From Catalimonadaceae bacterium JC749 (GTDB lineage: Bacteria; Bacteroidota; Bacteroidia; Cytophagales; Cyclobacteriaceae): a stretch of DNA of 64,000 bases. The translations under genes and the position numbers were made by a program. The stretch is taken from contig JAJNNC010000002.1 of assembly GCA_021730635.1 (NCBI GenBank), forward strand, positions 62,001 to 126,000, in the 5' to 3' direction. How positions within the stretch are numbered: the stretch's first letter is position 1; each line of letters starts with the position of its first letter. Below the pieces are notes generated by a model. That model made no database searches. It was not told the DNA's origin and was given only the letters and a program-made list of their open reading frames with translations. This document shows positions 18,157 through 26,383 of the stretch, in pieces.

Positions 18157-18678
18157 ATGGATATCAACCAATTCAAATTATACCTGGAAGTGATTTCCCT
18201 GTCGGTGACCATATTAGGCGTACCCGTTGCCATCTTTGTCTATCTTCAGCAAAAGTTAAAAGAAAGAAGGGATAGAGAATATGGTACCTATAATAGTTTA
18301 GACGATAAATACATAGAGTTTTTGATGCTTTGCCTGGAAAATGTGGACTTAGATATTTACTATGTTGAAAAAAAAGATCGCAACCATTACACTGCTGAAC
18401 AAAACCATAGGGAACTCATCATTTTTGAAATACTGATATCTCTTTTGGAAAGGGCTTTTTTAATGTACAGAGAGCATTCCAGCAAAATTAAAAAGGAACA
18501 ATGGAATGGCTGGAATCAATATATGCATGACTGGCAAAGTCGGGAAAATTTCAGAAGAGCCTGGGAAAAGTTAGGCCATCAGTGGGATATTCATTTTGAA
18601 CAACATATGAATAAAATTTACGAAGAAACGAAAAGAAAGGCGATAGAAGTTTCTTCCGCAAAAAGTGCTGCCTCCTGA
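18157..18678 (+). CDS. hypothetical protein with N-terminal membrane helix
   Basis: I do not recognise a family. The 173-residue product (ATG 18157 preferred to TTG 18154) opens with a hydrophobic helix at about residues 10-30 (VISLSVTILGVPVAIFVYL) followed by KLKERRDRE, then a charged, aromatic-rich helical domain with many Trp, Tyr and Glu (DDKYIEFLMLCLENVDLDIYY). The layout, a single anchor followed by a cytoplasmic helical body, resembles small membrane-tethered proteins of unknown role. It stands alone between the Dabb gene (divergent) and a Gfo/Idh gene. Confidence 0.6.
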   Translation: MDINQFKLYLEVISLSVTILGVPVAIFVYLQQKLKERRDREYGTYNSLDDKYIEFLMLCLENVDLDIYYVEKKDRNHYTAEQNHRELIIFEILISLLERAFLMYREHSSKIKKEQWNGWNQYMHDWQSRENFRRAWEKLGHQWDIHFEQHMNKIYEETKRKAIEVSSAKSAAS

Positions 18679-18829
18679 GGTAAAACCCATTGTAAATTGG
18701 CAGTCCTGCCTTATTATCTCTCTGAAACTGATGGCGTTTCGCCAGTACACTAAAAAACGGGATGGGAAGCTTCTATCTTTTTTGTAAATTATCCGCCCAT
18801 TGACGAACCATCTTAACACACTATACACT

Positions 18830-20269
18830 ATGGAACCAACCGATCAACCTTCTCATCATCTTCCCCGGCGACAATTTTTACAGCGTTCTGCCCTGGCAGC
18901 CGGGATTATGATTGTACCCCGTTATGTTTTAGGCGGTAAAGGCTATGTGCCTCCCAGCGATAAGCTCAGTATTGCGGCCATAGGCGTTGGTGGAAAAGGC
19001 ATGTATAACCTGACACACGCTTTTCATAAAGACAATGCTAACATTACCGTGCTATGTGATGTAGACGATCGACAGGCCAAGGAAGCCCGGGAAACCTGGC
19101 CCAAAGCTGCCTATTATAAAGATTTTCGTCAGATGCTCGATAAAGAAGCAAAAAATATTGATGCGGTGATCGTGAGTACACCCGACCATATGCATGCTAT
19201 CATGGCTTTGGCAGCTATGGAATTGGGCAAACATGTGTATGTGGAAAAACCTCTTACCCATGATCTTGCCGAAGCCCGCCAGCTGACAGAAGCTGCCCAA
19301 AAATATAAGGTGGTCACCCAAATGGGAAACCAGGGAAGTAGCGGTGACGATACCCGGAAGATAGAAACCTGGATACAGCAAGGCCTCCTGGGAGAGGTGC
19401 ATACGGTGCATTGCTGGACCAACCGGCCGGTATGGCCCCAGGGTATTCCTGTTCCCAAAGAAAAACAACCGGTGCCTCAGGGTGTGGATTGGAACCTGTG
19501 GTTGGGTACCGCGCCCTTCCGTGCCTATCATGAAGCTTATATGCCTTTCCGCTGGCGGGGATGGTGGGATTATGGTACCGGTGCCCTGGGCGATATGGGA
19601 TGCCACATTATGGACGTACCCTTCCGTGCCCTGAAACTGGGTTATCCGGAAGCAGTAGAATGCAGTGTAAGCACCGTGTATAAAGACTTTTTTGAAGAGG
19701 CCAGCCTTCCCGAAAGTTGCCCGCCCTCTTCTGTCATTCATTTGAAATTTCCGGCACGAAGTGATATGCCAGCGCTTAACTTTTCCTGGTACGACGGGGG
19801 TATTTTACCCAAGCGGCCTGAAGAACTCCAGCCAGATGAAATGATGGGTGACTTGGACGGCGGAATGATCTTTGAAGGAACGAAAGGTAAGCTGATGGCT
19901 GGCATGTGGGGGAAGAATCCTACCTTGCTGCCTACCACCAGGATGCAGGAGATGGACTTGCCGCCCTCGGCTATGCCCTTTGTGGAAGGAGGACCGGAAG
20001 GGCATCAGCAACAATGGGTGAAGGCCTGCCTGGAAGGTTATGGTGCTTACACCAGTTCTCCCTTTGAAGTGGCCGGTCCGCTGACAGAAACTGTCATTAT
20101 GGGCAACCTGGCCGTACGTAGTTTCAACTACCAACAGCCCAATGCCGATGGTAATGGTTACTCCTACCCAGGGCGTAAAGAGCTGCTGTGGGATGGCCCC
20201 AATATGAAAGTGACCAACTTTGACGTAGCCAATGAATTTGTAAAACGGGAGTATCGAACCGGCTGGTAA
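18830..20269 (+). CDS. Gfo/Idh/MocA family oxidoreductase, Tat-exported
   Basis: Start set at ATG 18830, giving 479 residues and a twin-arginine signal (PRRQFLQRSALAAG). The Rossmann domain shows AAIGVGGKGMYN, VLCDVDD, VSTPDHMHA and YVEKPLTHDLAEA; the C-terminal domain has VDWNLWLGTAPFR and WRGWWDYGTGALGDMGCHIMDVP, which mark the large periplasmic subgroup common in Bacteroidota and Planctomycetes. It is only distantly similar to the 15178 gene, so they are not a recent duplication. Likely acts on a sugar or glycoside, giving or using a keto intermediate. It is followed by a strong terminator. Confidence 0.9.
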   Translation: MEPTDQPSHHLPRRQFLQRSALAAGIMIVPRYVLGGKGYVPPSDKLSIAAIGVGGKGMYNLTHAFHKDNANITVLCDVDDRQAKEARETWPKAAYYKDFRQMLDKEAKNIDAVIVSTPDHMHAIMALAAMELGKHVYVEKPLTHDLAEARQLTEAAQKYKVVTQMGNQGSSGDDTRKIETWIQQGLLGEVHTVHCWTNRPVWPQGIPVPKEKQPVPQGVDWNLWLGTAPFRAYHEAYMPFRWRGWWDYGTGALGDMGCHIMDVPFRALKLGYPEAVECSVSTVYKDFFEEASLPESCPPSSVIHLKFPARSDMPALNFSWYDGGILPKRPEELQPDEMMGDLDGGMIFEGTKGKLMAGMWGKNPTLLPTTRMQEMDLPPSAMPFVEGGPEGHQQQWVKACLEGYGAYTSSPFEVAGPLTETVIMGNLAVRSFNYQQPNADGNGYSYPGRKELLWDGPNMKVTNFDVANEFVKREYRTGW

Positions 20270-20298
20270 TAAACCCGTAGATTCTCTGGAAAAATGAC

Positions 20299-20326
20299 AA
20301 GCCAGGTAGCATAGCCTGGCTTTTTT
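20299..20326 (+). terminator. intrinsic terminator after the second Gfo/Idh gene
   Basis: AAGCCAGG (20299-20306) pairs perfectly with CCTGGCTT (20315-20322) around an 8-base loop, and the second arm runs into TTTTTT (20321-20326). It lies 30 bases past the stop at 20269. Confidence 0.85.
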
Positions 20327-20412
20327 GTGGTTAAGAAGCTCTTAAACCTTCGAGATAAAAGTGTCTCCAGGCTATTGACAGCCATTCCATGTCATAAAAA
20401 CACCAGAAAAGA

Positions 20413-20625
20413 TCAGGGATAGGATTTAGGCCTGAGCAGTAAGTAAACCAAAAGACTGACCGGCCAACCGATAAAGGCTACCAGCGCCGCTACTAATAGT
20501 CCGTTCATTCCTCTCTTTCGGGCGTCGTTGTATACATACACAACACTGGCTACATAGATAACACCAACCAGTAGCAATACGATAAGAAGAGTGATGCTGA
20601 TATCCTGAAACAATGATTCGTCCAT
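20413..20625 (-). CDS. small two-helix membrane protein (PLDc_N-like)
   Basis: The 70-residue product has two membrane helices (about 11-32 and 43-64) joined by a short loop YNDARKRGMNG, a pattern common in small Bacteroidota proteins related to the phospholipase-D-nuclease N-terminal (PLDc_N) family, where the aspartate-basic linker follows helix 1. It ends LRPKSYP. No enzymatic role is evident. It starts 37 bases after the stop of the metallophosphoesterase gene on the same strand and may be co-transcribed. Confidence 0.75.
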   Translation of the reverse strand: MDESLFQDISITLLIVLLLVGVIYVASVVYVYNDARKRGMNGLLVAALVAFIGWPVSLLVYLLLRPKSYP

Positions 20626-20661
20626 AGTTGAGAGCAGTTAGAAATTCATAACAGTTTTATA

Positions 20662-21405
20662 CTAAACTTCATAAATGAAAAAAGGTAAATGATAGCCCGC
20701 TTTTTTCAGAATGGCTTTGGCCACATTGAATACAGGAATGCCTTCCGAGGTTTTTCCCTGTAGGGTGCCCATATGCGCGTGGCCATGGAAAGCAGCTGTT
20801 ACCTGTCGCCGGTTGAGCGGTTCGGCCAGGTGTGAGGAACCCAGGAAAGGAAAAATTTCTTCCGGTTCACCTACCACCGTTTCTTTGATGGGCGCATAAT
20901 GCAGAACCGCAATCTTCTTTATCTCCGTTTCCTCTCCGCTTTCTAAGCGAACCAGAGCCTGATCTAGTCTGAGAGCTTCATTCACTGATTCCTGTACAAA
21001 CTGTTTGTTCATAGTCTCTCCAAACATAGGCATCATATAGCGGTCAAAGCCTCCACCAAAGCCTTTCACACCGGCAAAGCCTACCCCATGGATGATAATA
21101 GATTCGCCATCCAGCAGATGCATATGGTTTTTGACCAAAACCTCAACAATAGCTTCCTGCTGATCGCGCTCATAATCATGATTGCCCAAAACGCCAACTA
21201 CGGGGATGCTACAGGCAGAAAGCTCCTCTGCCAACACCTGGGCCTCTGTCTCCTGACCCGTGTCCGTTAAATCTCCACAGAGCAAGAGTATATCCGCTTG
21301 TTCGGATACTGCCTGAAAACATTCCCTCCACTTTCCACGATCAGATACCCTCACATGAATATCTCCCATAGCTGCAACCCTGGTTTTTTTTCGTGTGTTT
21401 GCCAT
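20662..21405 (-). CDS. calcineurin-like metallophosphoesterase
   Basis: The 247-residue protein has all metal-binding blocks of the family: GDIH (about residue 14), GDLTDTG (about 44), GNHD (about 74), a middle His in VLHYAP and the C-terminal HGHAHMG. It is cytoplasmic, without a signal peptide. The family hydrolyses phosphoesters ranging from nucleic acids to cyclic nucleotides and UDP-sugars, so the substrate is open. It lies 5 bases after the stop of a nucleotidyltransferase-fold gene, which suggests the two act on one substrate, for example by adding and removing a nucleotide. Confidence 0.9.
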   Translation of the reverse strand: MANTRKKTRVAAMGDIHVRVSDRGKWRECFQAVSEQADILLLCGDLTDTGQETEAQVLAEELSACSIPVVGVLGNHDYERDQQEAIVEVLVKNHMHLLDGESIIIHGVGFAGVKGFGGGFDRYMMPMFGETMNKQFVQESVNEALRLDQALVRLESGEETEIKKIAVLHYAPIKETVVGEPEEIFPFLGSSHLAEPLNRRQVTAAFHGHAHMGTLQGKTSEGIPVFNVAKAILKKAGYHLPFFIYEV

Positions 21406-21410
21406 ACAGC

Positions 21411-22148
21411 TTATAGTGTTTTGGTGGTAAAACTCTTATACTTCCATTCGGTAATATCTATCTGGTATTGGGTATGGTCAACCAGTGGACCCAGGCATAC
21501 TTTTTCTATGGGCTCCGGTAATTCATACTGGCTCTTGGCCAAGGCCAACAGCTCATCAAACAGCCAGGAGGGCACGAGTTTTCTATCAGATGGATAGATG
21601 AACTGAAAGTTTAGAAGTTGTGACAACAACAGATTCCAGTGCTGTTTCATACGGTTCCACAGTTTCTGCCAATCCAGCTGCGAGCCATAGCGGAGAATAA
21701 GATGATTGATATCGGCGCCATCGTAGCGTTCCCGGTTTTGTACATAAATTTTAGTCCAGAGCAGTTCTTCCGCTAAGATAAACCGTACAGGTACCTCAAA
21801 GAGCTCGCCTTTCTCTTCCTTTTCAAACCAGCTGTCGTCTACAAAACAGGTGTGATTGGTCGTATTGAAAATCAGATCTATAAAATAATCTCCTTTGTAG
21901 GCCTTGGCTAACCAGCGTGGATCTGTGACTTCCACCCGGTACCCGTGTTGTGAAAGCAATTTGAGAATGGAAGGATAATCTTCCGCTTTGCAAAATAAGT
22001 CAAGATCTTTCGTATCACGGTAGATACCTGTATAATGATATAAGGCAAAGGCACCACCTATCAGGACAGGAGATTGATGCTTAAGTAGTAACTGCAGTGC
22101 CTCCTGATAAAAATCCTGCGCTGTCGATTGAGTTTCCTCCTGAGTCAT
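21411..22148 (-). CDS. nucleotidyltransferase-fold protein
   Basis: ATG 22148 gives 245 residues; ATG 22178 would add ten. The N-terminal half shows a Pol-beta-type nucleotidyltransferase core: GGAFALYHYTGIYRDTKDLDLF, where G-G and the Asp-x-Asp pair form the usual NTP and metal site, followed by a strand with YFIDLIF that supplies a third Asp. The C-terminal half is helical. This resembles minimal nucleotidyltransferases (AbiEii/MNT-like and aminoglycoside nucleotidyltransferase-like). It directly precedes the metallophosphoesterase gene (5-base gap). Substrate unknown. Confidence 0.75.
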   Translation of the reverse strand: MTQEETQSTAQDFYQEALQLLLKHQSPVLIGGAFALYHYTGIYRDTKDLDLFCKAEDYPSILKLLSQHGYRVEVTDPRWLAKAYKGDYFIDLIFNTTNHTCFVDDSWFEKEEKGELFEVPVRFILAEELLWTKIYVQNRERYDGADINHLILRYGSQLDWQKLWNRMKQHWNLLLSQLLNFQFIYPSDRKLVPSWLFDELLALAKSQYELPEPIEKVCLGPLVDHTQYQIDITEWKYKSFTTKTL

Positions 22149-22315
22149 ATAGTAAAAAACGTTGAATGTAACAATCATAACTTCCAGGTAAAGAAATAGT
22201 TGTCATCCACTCTATTATATTCAAAAGAGTGTTTTGCAGAGACATGATTGGGTTGGAGCAGCAGTCTCTGCAACAACAACAGTACCTTATGAGACGGAAG
22301 CGAGGGAATTAAAAA

Positions 22316-22351
22316 TTTTGTTTAATTTTTTTTTAAGATCATTAAACAAAA
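22316..22351. promoter_or_regulatory. perfect 11-bp inverted repeat upstream of the 22397 gene
   Basis: TTTTGTTTAAT (22316-22326) and ATTAAACAAAA (22341-22351) are exact reverse complements separated by 14 bases and end 45 bases before the ATG at 22397. The AT-rich arms could be an operator for a dimeric regulator. The core TTTGTTTAA/TTAAACAAA also occurs in inverted orientation upstream of the carotenoid-operon sigma gene (30162-30170 and 30217-30225), though chance is possible in such AT-rich DNA. Confidence 0.35.
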
Positions 22352-22396
22352 ATGAAAGATGATAGGTTATAATAGTGAACTTAAAACAAAGGAGTT

Positions 22397-22885
22397 ATGG
22401 ACAGTTGGAAATTATCTAAATTACCTGCCATTGAGCAAACAGCCCTGCGGTATGGTACCTTAATGGCCCTGGCATTGGTAGGCTTCTTTTTACTGATGAA
22501 AGCGTTTGGTCTTGAACATAATCTGGAATTAAGAGCCTTCAATCTTTTTATTCTGTTCAGTTTTGTGTTGATGGCTATTAAAGATTACAAACAACAGCAG
22601 AAAGGAAATCTGGTTTATTTGAAAGGAATGGGTGTTGGCCTGCTAACATCAGTGATAGGTGTGGTTTTTTTCGCTGTATGGGTCTTACTATATATTACAG
22701 TGATCTCCCCAGAATTTATGGAGGTTATCCGGACGCAAGAGCCTTTTGGAAGTTATTTGCACCCGATGCTGGTAATATTTACCATTATGATAGAAGGTAT
22801 GGCATCCGGTTTCCTGTCAACTTTTGCGCTATTGCAATACTACAGACCTAACCATATTGTTGCCCCTGTGGAAGAGGTAATTTGA
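22397..22885 (+). CDS. four-helix membrane protein, DUF4199-like
   Basis: The 162-residue product has four predicted membrane helices (about 22-40, 48-62, 80-105, 125-148) with a cytoplasmic DYKQQQKG loop between helices 2 and 3 and an acidic C-terminus. Length, helix count and the KxxxGxxxY-like segment before helix 3 fit the DUF4199 group common in Bacteroidota. Function is unknown. It is monocistronic and followed by a strong bidirectional terminator. Confidence 0.75.
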   Translation: MDSWKLSKLPAIEQTALRYGTLMALALVGFFLLMKAFGLEHNLELRAFNLFILFSFVLMAIKDYKQQQKGNLVYLKGMGVGLLTSVIGVVFFAVWVLLYITVISPEFMEVIRTQEPFGSYLHPMLVIFTIMIEGMASGFLSTFALLQYYRPNHIVAPVEEVI

Positions 22886-22947
22886 TTTTGAATACGAATT
22901 GATGTGTTATATTGATCTATAGTTGAGTAGTTCATGGTTGTTGTATT

Positions 22948-22978
22948 AAAAAAGTGAATCTTCAAGGTTCACTTTTTT
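22948..22978. terminator. bidirectional intrinsic terminator
   Basis: AAAAAAGTGAA (22948-22958) and TTCACTTTTTT (22968-22978) pair perfectly over 11 bases around a 9-base loop. A-run and T-run flank the stem on both sides, so it can end both the 22397 gene (plus) and the TonB receptor gene (minus), whose stop codon begins at the stem edge. Confidence 0.85.
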
Positions 22979-25401
22979 TATATATCTATGACCAGGCCCA
23001 GCGTTGGTACCCTGGCACTGTTGTTAACTTCCGTCACTTCTATCAACTGCTGCGGCATGAGCACCTGACCGTTGTCATCTCTTTGTAAGGTGTAGGTAGG
23101 GGGTTGTGGCAGCGCGCTCCCGAACACGTTTTGTATTTCTACGAAAAGGTTCAGTGTCCATTGCGCAAAATTCCATTTTTTGTCTATCCGTATATCCGTT
23201 TGGTTAAAAGGTGCTAAACGAACATCACCTAAGCGGTTATATTCTTTGAGAAGGGTAGGGTAAGTTGCTGCCGACGCTTCCAGGTCTACTGGCGCATAAG
23301 GCGTAGAACCTAGGTAGCGCATGCGTAGGCCTGCTTCCCAGTTGCGGGGGAGTTTGTATCCCCCGGTAAAGGTAATGAGCTGGCGGTTATCCCAGACAGA
23401 AGGAATATACAAATCCTTCTCCAGACCCGTGAATGCACTCCAATAAAGGGTGTAGGCCAGTATTCCATAAAAGTTACGGTTGAGCTTCTGTTGCAATAAT
23501 AATTCAACGCCGTAGGCTCTGCCACGACCATTGCTCACCACATCCTCATTTCCTAATACTTCGAAATCACCACCCAGATTGGCTAAAGAAACCCCTTTTC
23601 GGACAGACACCGGGTAGTAAGCGTATCGTTTAAAAAAGCCTTCTATTGTTATCCGGGTAGATTTTCGGGGAAGGTACTCTAAACCCGTTACCCAGTGGTT
23701 GCTCCGGATATACCGGGCATCCCGGTTCGCGTAATTTCCCTGGCTATCTTTAAACCCCAGCAGCGTGTAAGGAGGAATTTTGTAGTAACGACCCACTGAA
23801 GCATTGAGGGTCCAGCGGGGAGCCAGCCAATACGACAGGGATAGCCGGGGAGACAAGGTCTGACTTACGTCCATGCCATCGTCTGTAAAAGTATTACCAT
23901 CTGCACGGATGCCCAGAGAAGCATTGAGTCTTTCTTTCAGAAAAGGCCGGGATACCTGAGAGAACAGGCCAAAACGATAGAATCTTGTAGTGGTTGTGTA
24001 AGCCACCGCATTGATCTCATCGGTAGTGGTATTGCTATAACGGGAATGCTGAGCCAGAAAGCCACTGCTGAGTGTCCACGCATTCAGAAAACGGGTGATT
24101 TCAAAGCGAAGCTTGTTTTCATCTTCAGTAGAATTGTTGTTAAAGAGTAATCCTGTCTGGGCCTCATTGTCGGCAAACTGACGAAAATCATTATGAAGAA
24201 TATTGCCGCTCAAGGTGGTACGCATAAAGCCTTTCCCTTGCCGGAAACGTTTTCTCCAGCTAAGTCCCAGCGTACTGGTCCATTGCCGGATGATGGGTAC
24301 CTGTTCTAAAATAGCTTGTTGTTCCTGGGTCGCTTCCTGGGGCGGATTGATGCTAAAATCATCTATAGAGCCTATTCCGGTGAGATAGATCTCATTACGA
24401 TCATCAATCTGATGGTTTATCTTATACTGATAATCCCAATAATCCGGCAAAAAAGGCAGATCAATCAGTTTGAACAAGAATTGCAGATAAGATCGGCGGA
24501 CGGAGGCAATAAAAGTAGTACGAGCCAGAGAATCATCAGCGGGCATCCACAAAGGGCCTTCCAGGGTGAGGGCTGCTTCGCTGGCTCCCAGCCGAAAGTT
24601 GCCCCTTCTCTCCTGGGCGTTGCCATTCCGCTGATCAAATTGCAGTACCCCTGATAACACATTATCGTATTGAGCGGGAAAAGAACTGGTACTGAGGGTG
24701 ACCCCTTCAATGAAGGACACATTGAGTAAACCGACTGGTCCTCCGGCACTGCCTTGTGTGGCAAAATGATTGATGTTAGGAATTTCCACACCGTCGAGGT
24801 AATAGACGTTTTCATTCGGGGCACCGCCTCGGATGATGACATCATTGCGAAAGCCCACAGAGCCGGACACACCGGGTAGCGATTGTACTACTTTGGCAAT
24901 ATCATTATTGCCGCCCGGATAGGTGGCGATTTCTTCCTGAGAAAGCCGTTGTATGGAGTTGGGGGTTTCTGAGCTTTTTTCAAAAGGGCTGGCTTCCACC
25001 ACCACTTCATTCAGTTGATCTGCGGTTTCTTGCAGCTCAACATTCAGGGCAGGGTTGCCTGCCGAGCGTATTACCACATTGTAGCGGGTAGCAGACTGAT
25101 ACCCCACATAGGAAGCAGTCACATTGTAAGTTTGGGGAGGAATGTTTTCAATGGTGTAAAACCCGTTGACATTCGTTGTGCCACCCAAGGAGGTATTCTC
25201 TAAGAAAACCGTAGCGCCAATGAGTGGCTCCTGTGTACGGGTATCACGCACATACCCGGAGAGCTGACCCATAGACTGGGCAAAAAGACAAGGAGCCCCT
25301 GCAAGGCAATGAAAATACAGAAAGATAAGGACGATGCATAAGCGGGAGAGAAACATCCATAAAGTCGGTGATTTTTCAGACACATTCAGCACAACCTGCA
25401 T
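22978..25401 (-). CDS. TonB-dependent outer-membrane receptor with carboxypeptidase-like N-terminal domain
   Basis: The 807-residue product has a signal peptide ending near CLFAQS, a carboxypeptidase-regulatory-like sandwich (about residues 47-130: LSGYVRDTRTQEPLIGATVFLE), a plug domain (about 145-260; RLSQEEIATYPGGNNDIAKVV, IIRGGAPNENVYYLDGVEIPN) and a beta barrel ending in LGLVIDI. It lacks the SusC linker and has no SusD partner, so it belongs to the non-SusC TonB receptors of Bacteroidota that import metal chelates, cofactors or oligopeptides. No siderophore or cobalamin genes flank it. Substrate unknown. Confidence 0.9.
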   Translation of the reverse strand: MQVVLNVSEKSPTLWMFLSRLCIVLIFLYFHCLAGAPCLFAQSMGQLSGYVRDTRTQEPLIGATVFLENTSLGGTTNVNGFYTIENIPPQTYNVTASYVGYQSATRYNVVIRSAGNPALNVELQETADQLNEVVVEASPFEKSSETPNSIQRLSQEEIATYPGGNNDIAKVVQSLPGVSGSVGFRNDVIIRGGAPNENVYYLDGVEIPNINHFATQGSAGGPVGLLNVSFIEGVTLSTSSFPAQYDNVLSGVLQFDQRNGNAQERRGNFRLGASEAALTLEGPLWMPADDSLARTTFIASVRRSYLQFLFKLIDLPFLPDYWDYQYKINHQIDDRNEIYLTGIGSIDDFSINPPQEATQEQQAILEQVPIIRQWTSTLGLSWRKRFRQGKGFMRTTLSGNILHNDFRQFADNEAQTGLLFNNNSTEDENKLRFEITRFLNAWTLSSGFLAQHSRYSNTTTDEINAVAYTTTTRFYRFGLFSQVSRPFLKERLNASLGIRADGNTFTDDGMDVSQTLSPRLSLSYWLAPRWTLNASVGRYYKIPPYTLLGFKDSQGNYANRDARYIRSNHWVTGLEYLPRKSTRITIEGFFKRYAYYPVSVRKGVSLANLGGDFEVLGNEDVVSNGRGRAYGVELLLQQKLNRNFYGILAYTLYWSAFTGLEKDLYIPSVWDNRQLITFTGGYKLPRNWEAGLRMRYLGSTPYAPVDLEASAATYPTLLKEYNRLGDVRLAPFNQTDIRIDKKWNFAQWTLNLFVEIQNVFGSALPQPPTYTLQRDDNGQVLMPQQLIEVTEVNNSARVPTLGLVIDI

Positions 25402-25479
25402 AATAAATCAATTAAATAGCGATCTGACCAACACTATGGGTGTAGGCACGTTAGATAAGTAAATAAAATTATTTTTATT

Positions 25480-25680
25480 ATGAGAATTACAGGAATCATA
25501 TTACTTGTCATTGGGGGCCTGTGTCTGATAGAAATGATTTTGACACTATTATTACCCGATGGCCGTGACGCCAATCTGCCTTTTGTACAAAATACCTGGA
25601 CTGCTATTGTGGCCAGTTTTTTCATTCCTTCGGGTGCGGCATTATACATAGCTTCTAAAAAGAAAAAAAGAATGTCCTGA
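25480..25680 (+). CDS. small two-helix membrane protein
   Basis: The 66-residue product has two hydrophobic helices (about 5-24 and 40-58) separated by a short DGRDANLPF loop and ends in a basic KKKKRMS tail. I do not recognise a family. Good codon usage and an open frame with a compact membrane design make it a credible gene. It converges with crtW, whose stop is 3 bases away. Confidence 0.6.
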   Translation: MRITGIILLVIGGLCLIEMILTLLLPDGRDANLPFVQNTWTAIVASFFIPSGAALYIASKKKKRMS

Positions 25681-25683
25681 CAC

Positions 25684-26376
25684 TCAGGTGTTAACCATTT
25701 TATTTTTTTCCTTGTATAATTGCCACCAGGGAACACCAGGCGCGTGGTGGTGTTCGTAATGATAGCCAAAGAAGTAACAGCTCAGAAATGCCCAGAGATG
25801 ATTCTTCTTTTGCGTGGAAGATTTATGTCTGTTCGTATGCTCTCCCCTGTGTGGCAGATAAGTACCAAAATAAAAGAGTTGTAAGGTAGCCAGTATAGAA
25901 GGTACAATGTAAAAAAGAATGACATTGGGCTTGGGAAAAATGCGGATCAGCAACTCATACGTAAGGGCCATCAGCAAAATCTGCCAGATACTCACATACT
26001 CACGGGCAAACTTTACATACCAGGATACAAAACCACCAGGATGGTAGTCAGGATCCTGGGCCGTGCCTACAAAGCGGTGGTGCTGGTGATGTTTGGGGAA
26101 AAGTTTTCGGTATGCGTTGTAAGCAAACAGGGTAGCGGCTACTTTCCCGATGCTGTCGTTAACTTTTTTGTGCTGCGAAACGGCTCCATGCATGGCATCA
26201 TGGGCGGTAATAAAAAGTCCGGTATAAAGGTGAGTTTGCAGCAGTATCAGAAGATAGGTCAGTGGATTGGCAAAATCAACAGAGAAAAAAGCAAGTAAAA
26301 TCCACATGGTCAACCCCCACAAAGTGATGAGGGAAACGCCTATCCATACGCCTTTCTCATGCCAGACTTTTTTCAT
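25684..26376 (-). CDS. crtW: beta-carotene 4-ketolase CrtW
   Basis: The 230-residue membrane protein belongs to the fatty-acid-hydroxylase-like ketolases that add 4-keto groups to beta-ionone rings. Di-iron histidine boxes are visible: HDAMH (H59, H63), KHHQHH (96-100), QDPDYH, YLPHRGEH and the C-terminal YHYEHHHAPGVPWW that distinguishes CrtW from desaturases. Four or more membrane helices are predicted. It is last in the sigma-crtI-crtB-ispH-crtW operon, 7 bases after ispH. With crtZ at 31499 the product would be a 3-hydroxy-4-keto ring, as in flexixanthin or astaxanthin. Confidence 0.9.
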   Translation of the reverse strand: MKKVWHEKGVWIGVSLITLWGLTMWILLAFFSVDFANPLTYLLILLQTHLYTGLFITAHDAMHGAVSQHKKVNDSIGKVAATLFAYNAYRKLFPKHHQHHRFVGTAQDPDYHPGGFVSWYVKFAREYVSIWQILLMALTYELLIRIFPKPNVILFYIVPSILATLQLFYFGTYLPHRGEHTNRHKSSTQKKNHLWAFLSCYFFGYHYEHHHAPGVPWWQLYKEKNKMVNT

Positions 26377-26383
26377 GCTTTGC

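Noticed and set aside
18800-18829. TTG start ten codons upstream of the second Gfo/Idh protein
   Set aside because: ATG 18830 places the twin-arginine motif at the usual distance from the N-terminus; the extra residues do not look like a signal region.
19052-19741. 229-codon open frame on the minus strand inside the second Gfo/Idh gene
   Set aside because: It is antisense to a well-supported oxidoreductase; composition (many His, Gly, Thr) is that of a shadow frame.
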